Shown here: piece after piece, positions 45,367-57,286 of the stretch
How positions within the stretch are numbered: the first letter of the stretch is position 1
How the letters are laid out: each line of letters starts with the position of its first letter
Origin: Oceanobacillus bengalensis
GTDB taxonomy: Bacteria; Bacillota; Bacilli; Bacillales; Amphibacillaceae
Direction: 5' to 3'
Assembly: GCF_003628445.1 (NCBI RefSeq)
Contig: NZ_RBZO01000002.1
Span: 62,001-126,000 of the forward strand
DNA length: 64,000 nt
Made by a program: the position numbers and the translations under genes
Notes under the pieces: model-generated
What the model was told of the DNA's origin: nothing
Database searches by the model: none
The model's input: the letters and a program-made list of their open reading frames with translations, nothing else

Positions 45367-45386
45367 GAGAAGAGTGGGGTTAGATC

Positions 45387-46250
45387 ATGTTATATACTGC
45401 ACCATTAGACCGAGTTTTTCTAGAAATCGGTCCACTAACAATTTATTGGTATGGAGTAATCATTGCAACTGGTGCTGCACTAGGATTATGGATAGCGATG
45501 AAAGAAGCTGACCGCTTACGTTTGAATAAGGATTTAATCATTGACTTTATCGTCTTCGCAGTTCCAATTGCCATTATTTTTGCGCGTATTTATTACGTTA
45601 TTTTTGAATGGCACCGTTACGTAGAGGGTCCGTTTTGGAAGGTATTTGCCATCTGGGAAGGTGGCATAGCCATTCATGGAGCGGTTATCGGTGGTGTGCT
45701 GACAGCGATTGTTTTTTCTCGTGTTAGAAAAATTCAATTTTGGCAGTTAGCTGATATCATTGCTCCAGCACTTATTTTGGGTCAGGCAATTGGTCGCTGG
45801 GGAAATTTCATGAACCAGGAAGCACATGGTGGCGCCCTACCTGATGGATCTGTTGTTTATGATATTGTCCCAGACTTTATTATCAATCAGATGACAATTG
45901 ATGGGATAACGTATCATCCAACTTTTTTATATGAGTCAATTTGGAATGTTCTTATTTTAGTATTGTTACTTGTATTACGGAGATTTAATCCAATTCGGGG
46001 CGAAGTGTTCTTAACGTATCTCATTGGTTACTCGATTGGAAGATACTTCATTGAAGGATTGCGCACAGATAGTCTGTATGTTTTTGGGGAAGTTCGGACA
46101 GCGCAGCTAATCTCTATCATAAGTATTGTTGTTGCAATCATTATCATTATTTATCGTAGAAGAACAACCAAGGTAAGGTATAATGATTTGCCACCATCGA
46201 AGAAGAAAGTATCAGCAAAAAATAAAAAGAAGAATAAAAAGCGAAAATAA
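45387..46250 (+). CDS. lgt: Prolipoprotein diacylglyceryl transferase
   Basis: 287 aa, seven membrane segments, Lgt signature GQAIGRWGNFMNQEAHGG (about 131-148). It adds diacylglycerol to the lipobox Cys of lipoproteins such as PbpC and CccB in this window. Lysine-rich C-terminal tail (KKKVSAKNKKKNKKRK). Confidence 0.97.
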   Translation: MLYTAPLDRVFLEIGPLTIYWYGVIIATGAALGLWIAMKEADRLRLNKDLIIDFIVFAVPIAIIFARIYYVIFEWHRYVEGPFWKVFAIWEGGIAIHGAVIGGVLTAIVFSRVRKIQFWQLADIIAPALILGQAIGRWGNFMNQEAHGGALPDGSVVYDIVPDFIINQMTIDGITYHPTFLYESIWNVLILVLLLVLRRFNPIRGEVFLTYLIGYSIGRYFIEGLRTDSLYVFGEVRTAQLISIISIVVAIIIIIYRRRTTKVRYNDLPPSKKKVSAKNKKKNKKRK

Positions 46251-46271
46251 GTATGTAAGGGGGGGATAGAG

Positions 46272-47228
46272 ATGTCTGGGATGATTATTCGAGGACTAAA
46301 GCAAGGTTCACTGACCACATGGACACTTGGTAAAGTGATTTTCCCGATAACATTAATTGTGACCATCTTACAGTTTACTCCCGTTCTGCCTTGGATTATC
46401 AAACAGTTGGAACCAATTATGGGATTGATTGGACTATCTGGTGAAGCGGCAGTGCCATTAGTTTTGGGTAATTTCCTGAATTTATATGCAGGGATTGCTG
46501 CCATTATATCGTTTGATTTTACCGTAAAAGAAGTGTTTATGATGGCGATGATGCTGTCGTTTTGTCATAACTTATTTGTTGAATCTGCTGTTGCCACAAA
46601 GGTAGGCGTAAAATGGTGGGTAATCATCAGCGTTCGAGGTGGGTTGGCTTTATTATCTGCAATTATTATTAACTTATTTTGGAATGGTGGGGCAGAACAA
46701 GCACAATATGGATTCATTTCTTCCTCGGCGACAACACCGACTGGCATTACAGAAATCGCTTTTCATGGATTAGAAACTGCTGTTATTACGATTGGACAGC
46801 TGGCATTAATCGTGATTCCTCTTATGGTCATTATGCAAATCCTTAGAGAAAAAGGATGGTTACATGCTTTATCGAATAAATTTGCTCCTTTTATGAAATT
46901 ACTAGGGATAAATAAAAACGCTTCGATGACGATGGTTGCTGGATTGACGATTGGCCTCGCTTATGGTGCGGGACTTATGATACAGGCAGTAAAAGAAGAT
47001 GGGGTTTCGAGAAAGGATATGACGTTAGCACTTATTTTCCTTGTTGCATGTCATGCTGTTGTGGAAGATACGCTTATCTTTATCCCACTAGGAATTCCAG
47101 TTCTACCATTATTAATTATTCGCTTAACGACAGCAATCTTATTAACAATGATCATTGCCTTTTTCTGGAATAGGGCAGATAACAAAAGAAAGGAAGCAGC
47201 AAATGAGCATTCATACCATACTATTTGA
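46272..47228 (+). CDS. yvoD: Nucleoside-recognition (Gate) domain membrane protein YvoD
   Basis: 318 aa with about eight membrane segments and two Gate-type regions (FMMAMMLSFCHNLFVESAV; ALIFLVACHAVVEDTLIFIPLG). The family is of unknown transport or regulatory function. Conserved in the hprK-lgt cluster of Bacillus. ATG after GGGGGGAT. Its end overlaps ppaX by 26 nt. Confidence 0.88.
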   Translation: MSGMIIRGLKQGSLTTWTLGKVIFPITLIVTILQFTPVLPWIIKQLEPIMGLIGLSGEAAVPLVLGNFLNLYAGIAAIISFDFTVKEVFMMAMMLSFCHNLFVESAVATKVGVKWWVIISVRGGLALLSAIIINLFWNGGAEQAQYGFISSSATTPTGITEIAFHGLETAVITIGQLALIVIPLMVIMQILREKGWLHALSNKFAPFMKLLGINKNASMTMVAGLTIGLAYGAGLMIQAVKEDGVSRKDMTLALIFLVACHAVVEDTLIFIPLGIPVLPLLIIRLTTAILLTMIIAFFWNRADNKRKEAANEHSYHTI

Positions 47229-47838
47229 TTTAGATGGTACATTAATTGATACCAATGAATTGATTATCGAGTCATTTAAACATACGTTTAATCATTATAA
47301 TCTTGATTACACGAGAGAAGAAATCATTGAATTTAATGGTCCGCCATTATACGAAACGTTTAAAAATATTGATCCCGATCGTATAGATGAAATGATTGAT
47401 GTGTATCGCGGGCATAATTTACAAGTACATGATCAATATGTTGAGGCTTTTCCTAAAGTAGTAGAGACATTGGAGGAATTAAAAAAACGTGAAATAAAAC
47501 TAGGTATTGTTACAGCTAAGATGATGGACAGTGTTGGAAAAGGAATCCGTATAGCAGGGTTAGAAGGTATGTTTGACACCATTGTTTCGTTAGATGATGT
47601 CACACATCCAAAACCACATCCAGAGCCTGTTTTAAAGGCAATGAAAGCACTTGATGCGAAAGCGGGAACAACCCTTATGGTTGGCGATAACTCACATGAT
47701 ATTGAATCTGGACAAAATGCAGGAGTTAGAACTGCTGGTGTTGCTTGGTCATTTAAAGGAAAAGATAGGCTACTAAAGCTAAATCCTACTTATATGTTAG
47801 AAGAAATGACAGATCTTCTCGCAATCATTGGAGAGTAG
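47203..47838 (+). CDS. ppaX: Pyrophosphatase PpaX
   Basis: 211 aa HAD-type hydrolase from ATG 47203 (AAAGGAAG upstream); earlier in-frame starts lie deep in yvoD. Motif I FDLDGTLID, motif II/III region TAKMMDSVG, motif IV GDNSHDIESGQNAG. PpaX hydrolyses pyrophosphate released by HprK when it dephosphorylates P-Ser-HPr, which explains its place in this operon. Confidence 0.94.
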   Translation: MSIHTILFDLDGTLIDTNELIIESFKHTFNHYNLDYTREEIIEFNGPPLYETFKNIDPDRIDEMIDVYRGHNLQVHDQYVEAFPKVVETLEELKKREIKLGIVTAKMMDSVGKGIRIAGLEGMFDTIVSLDDVTHPKPHPEPVLKAMKALDAKAGTTLMVGDNSHDIESGQNAGVRTAGVAWSFKGKDRLLKLNPTYMLEEMTDLLAIIGE

Positions 47839-47841
47839 AAA

Positions 47842-48360
47842 ATGAGGAGAACCAACAGGTACCCTGTAAATGACGCAAATTCCTTGTGGCAAATATACAA
47901 AACGGTCTCCTTCCTTAAAGTGTTTAAGAATACACTCATTATTATAATTGCCAGGTACACGCCGTTTATGAAAGTGAAAAATTGGCTTTATCGTACCTTT
48001 CTTAAGATGAGGATTGGCGATAAGACTTCTTTCGCTTTCATGGTTGTACCAGATATTATGTTTCCAGAAAAGATAACAGTTGGGAGAAATAGTATTATTG
48101 GATATAATACAACAATCCTTGCACATGAATATTTAATTGATGAATATCGTGTTGGTGAGGTAATCATTGGTGATGAAGTAATGATTGGTGCCAATTGTAC
48201 CATTCTTCCAGGTGTTTCCATTGGCGATGGTGCGATCGTTTCGGCAGCAACACTTGTACACAAAGATGTCCCTGCCGGTGCCTTTGTAGGTGGTAATCCG
48301 ATGAAAGTTATTTATACAAAAGACGAGATGGAAGCAAGAAGAAAGAATTCTCTCCTTTAG
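47842..48360 (+). CDS. yvoF: Hexapeptide-repeat acetyltransferase YvoF
   Basis: 172 aa, left-handed beta-helix protein: NSIIGYNTTILAHEYL, IIGDEVMIGANCTILPGVSIGDGAIVSAATLVHKDVPAGAFVGGNPMKVI. Probably an O-acetyltransferase of a sugar or wall component; substrate unknown. It starts 3 bp after ppaX. Confidence 0.9.
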   Translation: MRRTNRYPVNDANSLWQIYKTVSFLKVFKNTLIIIIARYTPFMKVKNWLYRTFLKMRIGDKTSFAFMVVPDIMFPEKITVGRNSIIGYNTTILAHEYLIDEYRVGEVIIGDEVMIGANCTILPGVSIGDGAIVSAATLVHKDVPAGAFVGGNPMKVIYTKDEMEARRKNSLL

Positions 48361-48373
48361 AGGTGATAGAGAT

Positions 48374-48925
48374 ATGGTCATTCAAGCGGGTGTACTGCCT
48401 GCAGTTAGAAAAATGAAAGATTTTGAAAAAGCCTTAGAAGATCCTAGTGAAACGATTGTTTTGTTAGACACAAGGTTAAGTCAATTAAAAAGTATGGTTG
48501 ATTATGCAAACCGAGAAAAGAAAAAAGTACTTATTCATTTCGATCTAATTCATGGGTTAAGAGCCGATAGTTATGGAATGGAATTTCTAGTTAGGGAAAT
48601 TAAACCAGAGGGTATATTATCGACAAGAGGAAATGTAATCGACCTAGCGAAGAAAAATAAACTTTTAGCTATTCAGCGTATTTTTTTATTGGATAGCTTA
48701 GCTTTAGAGAATAATTTGAAGCAAATAGAAAGGTTCAGGCCAGATTGTATTGAAGTGTTGCCAGGAGTTATACCAAAAATGATAGATAAAATTTATCATC
48801 AAACCAATATCCCAATTATTGCAGGTGGATTGATTTCAAGTATCGATGATGTAAAAGGTGCATTAGATGCAGGTGCCCAAGCTGTAACTACTTCAAATAC
48901 TGAATTATGGGGTTATAAACATTAG
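48374..48925 (+). CDS. glpP: Glycerol operon antiterminator GlpP
   Basis: 183 aa RNA-binding protein with a TIM-barrel fold. With glycerol-3-phosphate it binds leader mRNA of glpF and glpD and prevents termination. Family stretches: ILSTRGNVIDLAKKNKLLAIQRIFLLDSLALE, RPDCIEVLPGVIPKMI, PIIAGGLISSIDDVKGALDAGAQAVTTSN. Its two probable target leaders lie just downstream (49033, 51553). Confidence 0.96.
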   Translation: MVIQAGVLPAVRKMKDFEKALEDPSETIVLLDTRLSQLKSMVDYANREKKKVLIHFDLIHGLRADSYGMEFLVREIKPEGILSTRGNVIDLAKKNKLLAIQRIFLLDSLALENNLKQIERFRPDCIEVLPGVIPKMIDKIYHQTNIPIIAGGLISSIDDVKGALDAGAQAVTTSNTELWGYKH

Positions 48926-48982
48926 AAGTGTTAAACATGATAGCTCCATTTCTTTTCAGTTTGATAGGGTAATAAAAAAGTA

Positions 48983-49011
48983 TTGACAACGTTTTCAATT
49001 ACAGGTATTAT
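48983..49011 (+). promoter_or_regulatory. glpF promoter with cre-like site
   Basis: TTGACA (48983-48988), 17-nt spacer, TATTAT (49006-49011). TGACAACGTTTTCAAT (48984-48999) overlaps the -35 and fits the catabolite-responsive element WTGNAARCGNWWWCAW with one mismatch, so CcpA repression is likely. Confidence 0.78.
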
Positions 49012-49032
49012 TGAAAATAAGTTAATGTTTGT

Positions 49033-49104
49033 GACGGAGATTTGGAGAGCCACGTATGAATCGTACTTAATCATAAGTACGCTTTTAAGACGTGGCTTTT
49101 TTTT
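49033..49104 (+). promoter_or_regulatory. GlpP-dependent antiterminator leader of glpFK
   Basis: GACGGAGATTTGGAGA at 49033-49048 runs into a terminator, GCCACGT / ACGTGGC (49049-49096) with eight T. The same motif precedes the glpD terminator (51553). GlpP would bind the motif and block termination. Confidence 0.85.
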
Positions 49105-49156
49105 CGTTTTCTGAATATTGATTGGTCTTTCAGAATAGTACTAGGGGGAATGACGT

Positions 49157-49984
49157 ATGTCTGAGTTTTTAGCAGAGTTAATAGGAACGATGATTGTGAT
49201 TATATTTGGTGGTGGTGTAGTAGGAGGGGTTGTGCTTAAGAAAACGAAGGCAGAGAGCGCCGGGTGGATCGTCGTTACGATTGGCTGGGGATTAGCTGTA
49301 ACAATGGCTGTATATGCAGTAGGGGAGTTTTCGGGAGCACATGTAAATCCAGCTGTTACATTGGGGTTTGCAGTTGTAGGTGAATTTCCTTGGGCTAAAG
49401 TACCAATCTATCTTTTAGCTCAATTTATTGGTGCCTTTATTGGTGCTGTTATTGTATTTTTAAATTACTTGCCACATTGGAAAGAGACGAAAGATCAAGC
49501 AGCAAAGCTGGGAGTATTTGCAACAGACCCTGCAGTAAGAAGTCCGTTTTCCAATTTAATAAGTGAAATGATTGGGACATTCGTGCTAGTATTAGGATTA
49601 TTGTTTATTGGAGCAAATGATTTTACAGATGGTTTAAACCCACTAATTGTTGGAGCTTTAATAGTGGCTATCGGAATGTCTCTAGGAGGTACAACTGGGT
49701 ATGCAATTAACCCTGCGCGTGATCTTGGCCCAAGAATAGCTCATGCATTACTTCCGATACCAGGAAAAGGATCTTCTGATTGGAGCTATGCATGGATTCC
49801 AGTAGTAGGACCGATTATGGGCGGAATTTATGGTGCGGTATTCTATCATGGATTGTTTTTAGGTGATTTCTCTGTATTGTTCTGGGTATTAAGTGCAATT
49901 GTTTTCATACTTATTGTAGGAGCAGTTATTATGGAACTAAAGAAAAATGCTTCATTAGAAATAAAAGAAGAAAAGGTTATCTAA
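49157..49984 (+). CDS. glpF: Glycerol uptake facilitator
   Basis: 275 aa aquaglyceroporin with six membrane segments and the two pore motifs in GAHVNPAVTLGF (about 67-73) and GYAINPARDLGPR (about 182-194), the latter with the D of glycerol facilitators. ATG after AGGGGGAATG. It leads glpK by 15 nt. Confidence 0.97.
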   Translation: MSEFLAELIGTMIVIIFGGGVVGGVVLKKTKAESAGWIVVTIGWGLAVTMAVYAVGEFSGAHVNPAVTLGFAVVGEFPWAKVPIYLLAQFIGAFIGAVIVFLNYLPHWKETKDQAAKLGVFATDPAVRSPFSNLISEMIGTFVLVLGLLFIGANDFTDGLNPLIVGALIVAIGMSLGGTTGYAINPARDLGPRIAHALLPIPGKGSSDWSYAWIPVVGPIMGGIYGAVFYHGLFLGDFSVLFWVLSAIVFILIVGAVIMELKKNASLEIKEEKVI

Positions 49985-51493
<1,509 letters not shown>

Positions 51494-51552
51494 AAAATTT
51501 GTATATACTATGCTAGAAAAGTATGTTATAATAAAGACAAGTTAATATATTG

Positions 51553-51620
51553 GACGGAGATATGGAGAAACCGCAGCAACTAGTGCTATTATGCATTAGT
51601 TTGTTTGCGGTTTTTCTTTT
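51553..51620 (+). promoter_or_regulatory. GlpP-dependent antiterminator leader of glpD
   Basis: GACGGAGATATGGAGA (51553-51568), one base different from the glpF motif, then terminator AAACCGCA / TGCGGTTT (51568-51613) and T run. TATAAT at 51527-51532 is the likely -10. Upstream AAGTTAAT is also shared with the glpF leader. Confidence 0.87.
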
Positions 51621-51651
51621 TTTCTCTCAATATGAAGAGGAGTGAATGATA

Positions 51652-53316
51652 ATGACTATATTTTCAAGTTATAAAAGAAATGAAATACTAAATACATTAG
51701 AAGATGAAACATTAGATTTACTAGTGATTGGTGGGGGAATTACTGGTGCTGGTATCTCGTTAGATGCAGTAACTCGTGGATTAAAAGTAGGTTTAGTAGA
51801 AATGCAGGATTTCGCTGGTGGAACATCTAGTAGATCGACCAAACTTGTTCATGGAGGACTCCGCTACTTGCAACAATTTGAAGTGAAAATGGTTGCTGAA
51901 GTTGGAAAGGAAAGAGCAATTGTATATGAAAATGGACCACATGTAACAACTCCCGAATGGATGTTGCTGCCTTTCCATAAGGGAAGTACGCTTGGTCCTT
52001 TTACTACAAATATTGGATTACGAGTTTATGACTTTTTAGCAGGAGTGAAAAAGAGTGAACGCCGTAAAATGTTTAAGCCAACTGAAGCATTAAACAAAGA
52101 ACCATTGGTAAAAAAGCAAGATTTAAAAGGTGCTGGGTATTATGTGGAGTACCGTACAGATGATGCACGCCTAACGATTGAAGTAATGAAAAAAGCAGTT
52201 GAAAAAGGTGTACATGCAATTAACTACGCCAAAGTGGTAGAATTTATTTATAACGATAGCAATAAGGTTATTGGTGCAGTGGTAGAAGACCAAATAAATG
52301 GAGAAAAACATACGATTTATGCGAAGAAAATAGTTAATGCTGGTGGTCCTTGGGTGGATGATTTAAGGGAAATTGATGGCTCGAAACAAGGCAAGTCACT
52401 ACATTTAACGAAAGGCGTTCATTTGGTATTTTCTAAAGAGGTATTTCCATTGCAACAAGCGGTTTACTTCGATACACCAGATGGAAGGATGATCTTTGCT
52501 ATCCCGCGTGAAAATAAGACATATGTCGGAACTACCGATACAACCTATACAGGTGATATTAGTCATCCATTGTTAACAGTAAAAGACCGTGATTATATAC
52601 TAGATGCGATTAATTATATGTTCCCAGAGGTAAATATTAAAGCCGAACATGTAGAGTCGAGTTGGGCGGGACTTAGACCTTTAATTGCTGAAGAAGGAGC
52701 AAATAGCCCTAGTGAAATTTCTCGAAAAGATGAAATATTTATCTCTAAATCTGGGTTGATATCAATGGCTGGTGGAAAGTTAACAGGCTACCGGAAAATG
52801 GCGGAACAAGCTGTCGACACCGTTGTTAACAAATTAAAAGAAGAAGCAGGAATCCTTTATTCGAAATCGGATACAAAAAATTTACCGATATCTGGTGGAG
52901 AAGTAGGCGGATCAGAAGGCTTTGAGAATTTTAAGCAAACCAAAGTGAAAGAAGGAGTAGCATTAGGTTTACAAGAGGCGGAAGCGATGGAACTAATTCA
53001 AAAGTATGGGGCAAACGTTGATAAAGTCTTTGAAATATATCAAAGCACGAAGCATAAAGCGAAAGAGGAAAATATCGATCCAATCGTCTTTGCCCGCCTT
53101 CACTATGCGATAGAATTTGAGTTAACCTATAAACCAGTTGACTTTTTTATTCGGAGAACAGGCGCTTTATTTTTCGATATTAATTGGGTATATGCACACA
53201 AGGATAATGTTATAAATTACATGTCTAACGTTTTTGAATGGAGCAATGAACAGAAGGAATCCTACAAGTTAGAATTAGACCAATTATTACAAGAAGCAGT
53301 AACACCCGTTCAATAA
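51652..53316 (+). CDS. glpD: Aerobic glycerol-3-phosphate dehydrogenase
   Basis: FAD-dependent membrane-associated enzyme oxidising glycerol-3-phosphate to DHAP and feeding electrons to quinone. 554 aa from ATG 51652 (GAGGAG 9 nt away; ATG 51646 is too close). FAD-binding GGGITGAGISLDAVTRG (about 25-41), GTSSRSTKLVHGGLRYL, and a C-terminal helical domain. Third step of the glycerol regulon beside glpF and glpK. Confidence 0.97.
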   Translation: MTIFSSYKRNEILNTLEDETLDLLVIGGGITGAGISLDAVTRGLKVGLVEMQDFAGGTSSRSTKLVHGGLRYLQQFEVKMVAEVGKERAIVYENGPHVTTPEWMLLPFHKGSTLGPFTTNIGLRVYDFLAGVKKSERRKMFKPTEALNKEPLVKKQDLKGAGYYVEYRTDDARLTIEVMKKAVEKGVHAINYAKVVEFIYNDSNKVIGAVVEDQINGEKHTIYAKKIVNAGGPWVDDLREIDGSKQGKSLHLTKGVHLVFSKEVFPLQQAVYFDTPDGRMIFAIPRENKTYVGTTDTTYTGDISHPLLTVKDRDYILDAINYMFPEVNIKAEHVESSWAGLRPLIAEEGANSPSEISRKDEIFISKSGLISMAGGKLTGYRKMAEQAVDTVVNKLKEEAGILYSKSDTKNLPISGGEVGGSEGFENFKQTKVKEGVALGLQEAEAMELIQKYGANVDKVFEIYQSTKHKAKEENIDPIVFARLHYAIEFELTYKPVDFFIRRTGALFFDINWVYAHKDNVINYMSNVFEWSNEQKESYKLELDQLLQEAVTPVQ

Positions 53317-53321
53317 TCTAC

Positions 53322-53358
53322 AAAAACAAGTTAATCGTTGCGATTAACTTGTTTTTTA
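53322..53358 (+). terminator. Terminator after glpD
   Basis: AAAACAAGTTAATCG / CGATTAACTTGTTTT with a 3-nt loop and T run. Between here and 53587 I see only a possible extended -10 (TGGTATACT, 53424-53432) for the next gene. Confidence 0.92.
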
Positions 53359-53587
53359 GTGTTTTACATGTTTGACAGAACAGTTTCAAAAGTTTAATGG
53401 CTATATGATTAATTTTTCAACTATGGTATACTTTGTACGGTATAAACATGTAGAACTTTGTCATAGTAATGAAAAAAAGACGACACTCGTTAAATGAGGA
53501 TACAAATATATGATATTGAATCATTATTCCATGATTACATGAACAGACCCGATACCATTGTTGATCGTTTAAATTAGGGGGATATGC

Positions 53588-54586
53588 ATGCCACAGGTCG
53601 AGAAAAAAATAAATAAAAAAGTAAGTAAAATTATTCCTTTCATTCCAGATGGGGACTTTTACTTTACAAAAGGTGTAGAAGCTTTCCAAAACAGGAAATT
53701 CGATATTGCAATTAAGTGGATGAAAAAGGCAGTAGATATGAAACCAAAGGAGCCACTCTATCTATGTCAATTATCCGTTATTTATACAGAAGTTGGTGCA
53801 TACCATTCTGCGAATCAATTATTAACAGATGTATTGCACACAACCAATTATATTGATTGTTATTACCTTATTGCAAATAATTATGCGCATTTAGGGTTAT
53901 TAAATGATGCCAAAAAATATGCAAATTCATACCTTGAGAAAGAACCTGATGGTGACTTTAGTGAGGATGCAAAGAATCTATTGCATGTAATTGAATTTGA
54001 TGACGATGAAGATGATGAATTTGAATTGGATGATGAGGATGAACTTCTTATTTACCAGGAAACTGCTTTTTATCATATGGAAAAGCAGGAATGGGAAGAA
54101 GCAATTCCTGTCCTTGAAGAAATGATGATGATATTTCCAGAATATGCAATGGCAAAACATGACTATTCGCAAGCACTATTTTTCTCAGGGAACCAGGAAA
54201 AAGCAGTAAACTTCCAGCTTGATATGTTAAAGGAAGATCCAAATTCGTTGTACTGTCATACGAATTTAGCTTTGTTTTATTATGAACAAAATAATAAAGA
54301 AGCATACACAAAACATATTCAGGTATTACGAAATGTATACCCGATTCATGAACAGCAAAAGCTACGAATAGCTGTCACATTTGCTAGGACGGCGCAATAT
54401 GAAGAAGCTTATCATCGCTTCTTGTCGCTTACAAAGGGTAAATTAAAAAATCATTCTTCTTATTTTCGCTGGTATAGCATTTCCGCATACCATATAGGAG
54501 AACCGTCGAAAGCACTTGCTCTATGGGAGGAAGGGTGTAAACGACATCCATATTTGGCGAAAGAATCTGGTCCGTGGAATGCTTAA
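53588..54586 (+). CDS. TPR-repeat protein
   Basis: 332 aa with several tetratricopeptide repeats (about 18-130 and 155-310; for example FDIAIKWMKKAVDMKPKEPLYLCQL and WEEAIPVLEEMMMIFPEYAMAKHDYSQALF). An Asp/Glu stretch (DDDEDDEFELDDEDE, about 138-152) joins the two blocks. No catalytic motif. It resembles in kind the TPR protein YvcD that precedes trxB in B. subtilis, but is shorter. Probably a scaffold or regulator; partner unknown. ATG after TAGGGGG. Confidence 0.8.
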   Translation: MPQVEKKINKKVSKIIPFIPDGDFYFTKGVEAFQNRKFDIAIKWMKKAVDMKPKEPLYLCQLSVIYTEVGAYHSANQLLTDVLHTTNYIDCYYLIANNYAHLGLLNDAKKYANSYLEKEPDGDFSEDAKNLLHVIEFDDDEDDEFELDDEDELLIYQETAFYHMEKQEWEEAIPVLEEMMMIFPEYAMAKHDYSQALFFSGNQEKAVNFQLDMLKEDPNSLYCHTNLALFYYEQNNKEAYTKHIQVLRNVYPIHEQQKLRIAVTFARTAQYEEAYHRFLSLTKGKLKNHSSYFRWYSISAYHIGEPSKALALWEEGCKRHPYLAKESGPWNA

Positions 54587-54771
54587 ATTAAATGGCTCTT
54601 GTTGTTATTATGAGCAATTTTGAGTAAGCACATGACTGATTCCGTTACTGTAAGCGAAGGCGATCGCCGGGATGGTGTGGAAATGTATGATCTTAAATCA
54701 TTAGTGAGCAGAATAGTAGACGAAAGAAGCCTCCATTATATAAGCTAGAGGTGACTTCATTAATAGAATAG

Positions 54772-55743
<972 letters not shown>

Positions 55744-55744
55744 T

Positions 55745-55786
55745 AAAAAGGGAGATTCTATTAGACCTTTTGACCTCCCTTTTTAA
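55745..55786 (+). terminator. Terminator after trxB
   Basis: AAAAAGGGAG / CTCCCTTTTT stem directly behind the stop. Confidence 0.85.
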
Positions 55787-55888
55787 TTTTTTAACTCAGT
55801 TTTAACGCTGTTGTAATACCTTCGAAATATTCGAGAGGTATACTATAAATAACTAATTGACCCCCTTTTAATAAATAGATTAGTTTTT

Positions 55889-55921
55889 TGCACAGATGAT
55901 TTTTCATCTGTGCCTTTTTTG
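55889..55921 (+). terminator. Orphan terminator
   Basis: GCACAGATG / CATCTGTGC with T6, 100 nt after the trxB terminator and with no ORF before it. It may end a short untranslated RNA or be a second trxB terminator. Confidence 0.75.
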
Positions 55922-55964
55922 TTTTATAAAAAGCTGTGATCCAAAAAAACGTTCGCAGATTTAA

Positions 55965-56156
55965 TTGATAGTAGAAATAAACTTCTGCGTAAGAGCTTTG
56001 TTGATTCCGCTACGGGCAGTACGCTTTCCGCGGGCACGGCTTCAGCCCTCCTCGCGAGCAAAGACCGCTCACTGCGGGGTCTTCAAAGCGAAGTGTCTTT
56101 CCGGAACGACGTGATTCGCACAATACTCTGAATTAAAGAAATCAATAGTCTATACA
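55965..56156 (+). repeat. Dispersed repeat family A, copy 7 (internal deletion)
   Basis: Both family ends are present (left with AAATAAACTTCTGCG, right with TCTATAC). The sequence jumps from CTGCGGGGTCTTC of arm 2 to AAAGCGAAGTGTCTTTCCGGAACG of arm 1, missing about 180 bp including the spacer. It explains most of 55922-56160; the rest up to rapZ has only a TATAAT at 56282. Confidence 0.85.
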
Positions 56157-56399
56157 TTTTCTGTCACAAACTAGATTAATTGCAAGTAGAAAAAAGCAGC
56201 AAATTATGCAAATGGCGCATTGTCAAAAGAAGGTAATAAAGAAATGAGTCTTGCCTAATGGAAGTTTACCTTGCTTCATAGTATAATAAAAGAAGAAGTG
56301 TAGAAAAAGACGACGGTATACAGATAACAAAGCGTAAGATGCGTAAATCGTGAATAATCAGCCTCTAAATTAGCTGTATTTATAAAGGGGAGATATATT

Positions 56400-57284
56400 A
56401 TGAGTAGTAATACAGGAACGAAATTAGTAATTATAACAGGAATGTCTGGTGCAGGGAAAACAGTCGCAGTCCAAAGCTTTGAGGATTTGGGCTATTATTG
56501 TGTCGACAATTTGCCTCCTACTTTACTACCGAAATTCCTTGAATTGATGAAAGATCAGGCAAACACTATTCAAAAAGTTGCACTTGTAATGGACTTACGT
56601 GGTCGAGAATTCTTTGATTCTTTATTCGAAGCGCTTGACACTTTAGGCAAAGAGGATTGGCTTGATGAACACATTCTTTTCCTTGATGCAAAAGATGAGA
56701 AACTTGTTAGTAGATATAAAGAAACTAGAAGAGCGCACCCGTTAGCAGTTGGTGGGCTTCCACTTAATGGAATAAGACAAGAGCGTGAAATTTTAGATGA
56801 ATTAAGAGGAAGAGCACAGCGTATAATTGATACAACAAACATTAAGCCGAGGGAACTACGTGAAAAGATTGTAAAAATCTATTCAGAAGATAAACAAGAA
56901 ATTTTTTCCGTTCATATGGTTTCTTTTGGATTTAAATATGGCATACCAATTGATGCAGACACAGTTTTTGATGTCAGGTTTTTACCGAACCCTCATTATG
57001 TCCCAAACTTACAGCCCCTAACTGGTTTAAATCAAGATGTATCCTCCTATGTTTTTAAATGGTCTGATACACAAGCATTTATTGCAAAAGTGTTAGATCT
57101 ACTAGAATTCATGCTTCCACAGTATAAAAAAGAAGGAAAGTCTCAGCTTGTCGTTGGAATTGGGTGTACGGGTGGACAGCATCGATCTGTAGCTTTGGCA
57201 GAGCATATTGCAAAAGAACTGTCAGGTAAAAATTATATTACACATGTTAGTCATCGAGATATTGATAAAAGGAAGGAACATTAA
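56400..57284 (+). CDS. rapZ: RNase adapter RapZ (YvcJ)
   Basis: 294 aa nucleotide-binding protein. Walker A GMSGAGKT (about 14-21), [17 protein letters not shown], and the C-terminal [18 protein letters not shown]. coli RapZ guides small-RNA decay for glucosamine-6-P synthase. In B. subtilis YvcJ is a GTPase that affects competence. First of rapZ-yvcK-whiA; yvcK follows after 2 bp. ATG after AAAGGGGAGA. Confidence 0.95.
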   Translation: MSSNTGTKLVIITGMSGAGKTVAVQSFEDLGYYCVDNLPPTLLPKFLELMKDQANTIQKVALVMDLRGREFFDSLFEALDTLGKEDWLDEHILFLDAKDEKLVSRYKETRRAHPLAVGGLPLNGIRQEREILDELRGRAQRIIDTTNIKPRELREKIVKIYSEDKQEIFSVHMVSFGFKYGIPIDADTVFDVRFLPNPHYVPNLQPLTGLNQDVSSYVFKWSDTQAFIAKVLDLLEFMLPQYKKEGKSQLVVGIGCTGGQHRSVALAEHIAKELSGKNYITHVSHRDIDKRKEH

Positions 57285-57286
57285 TT

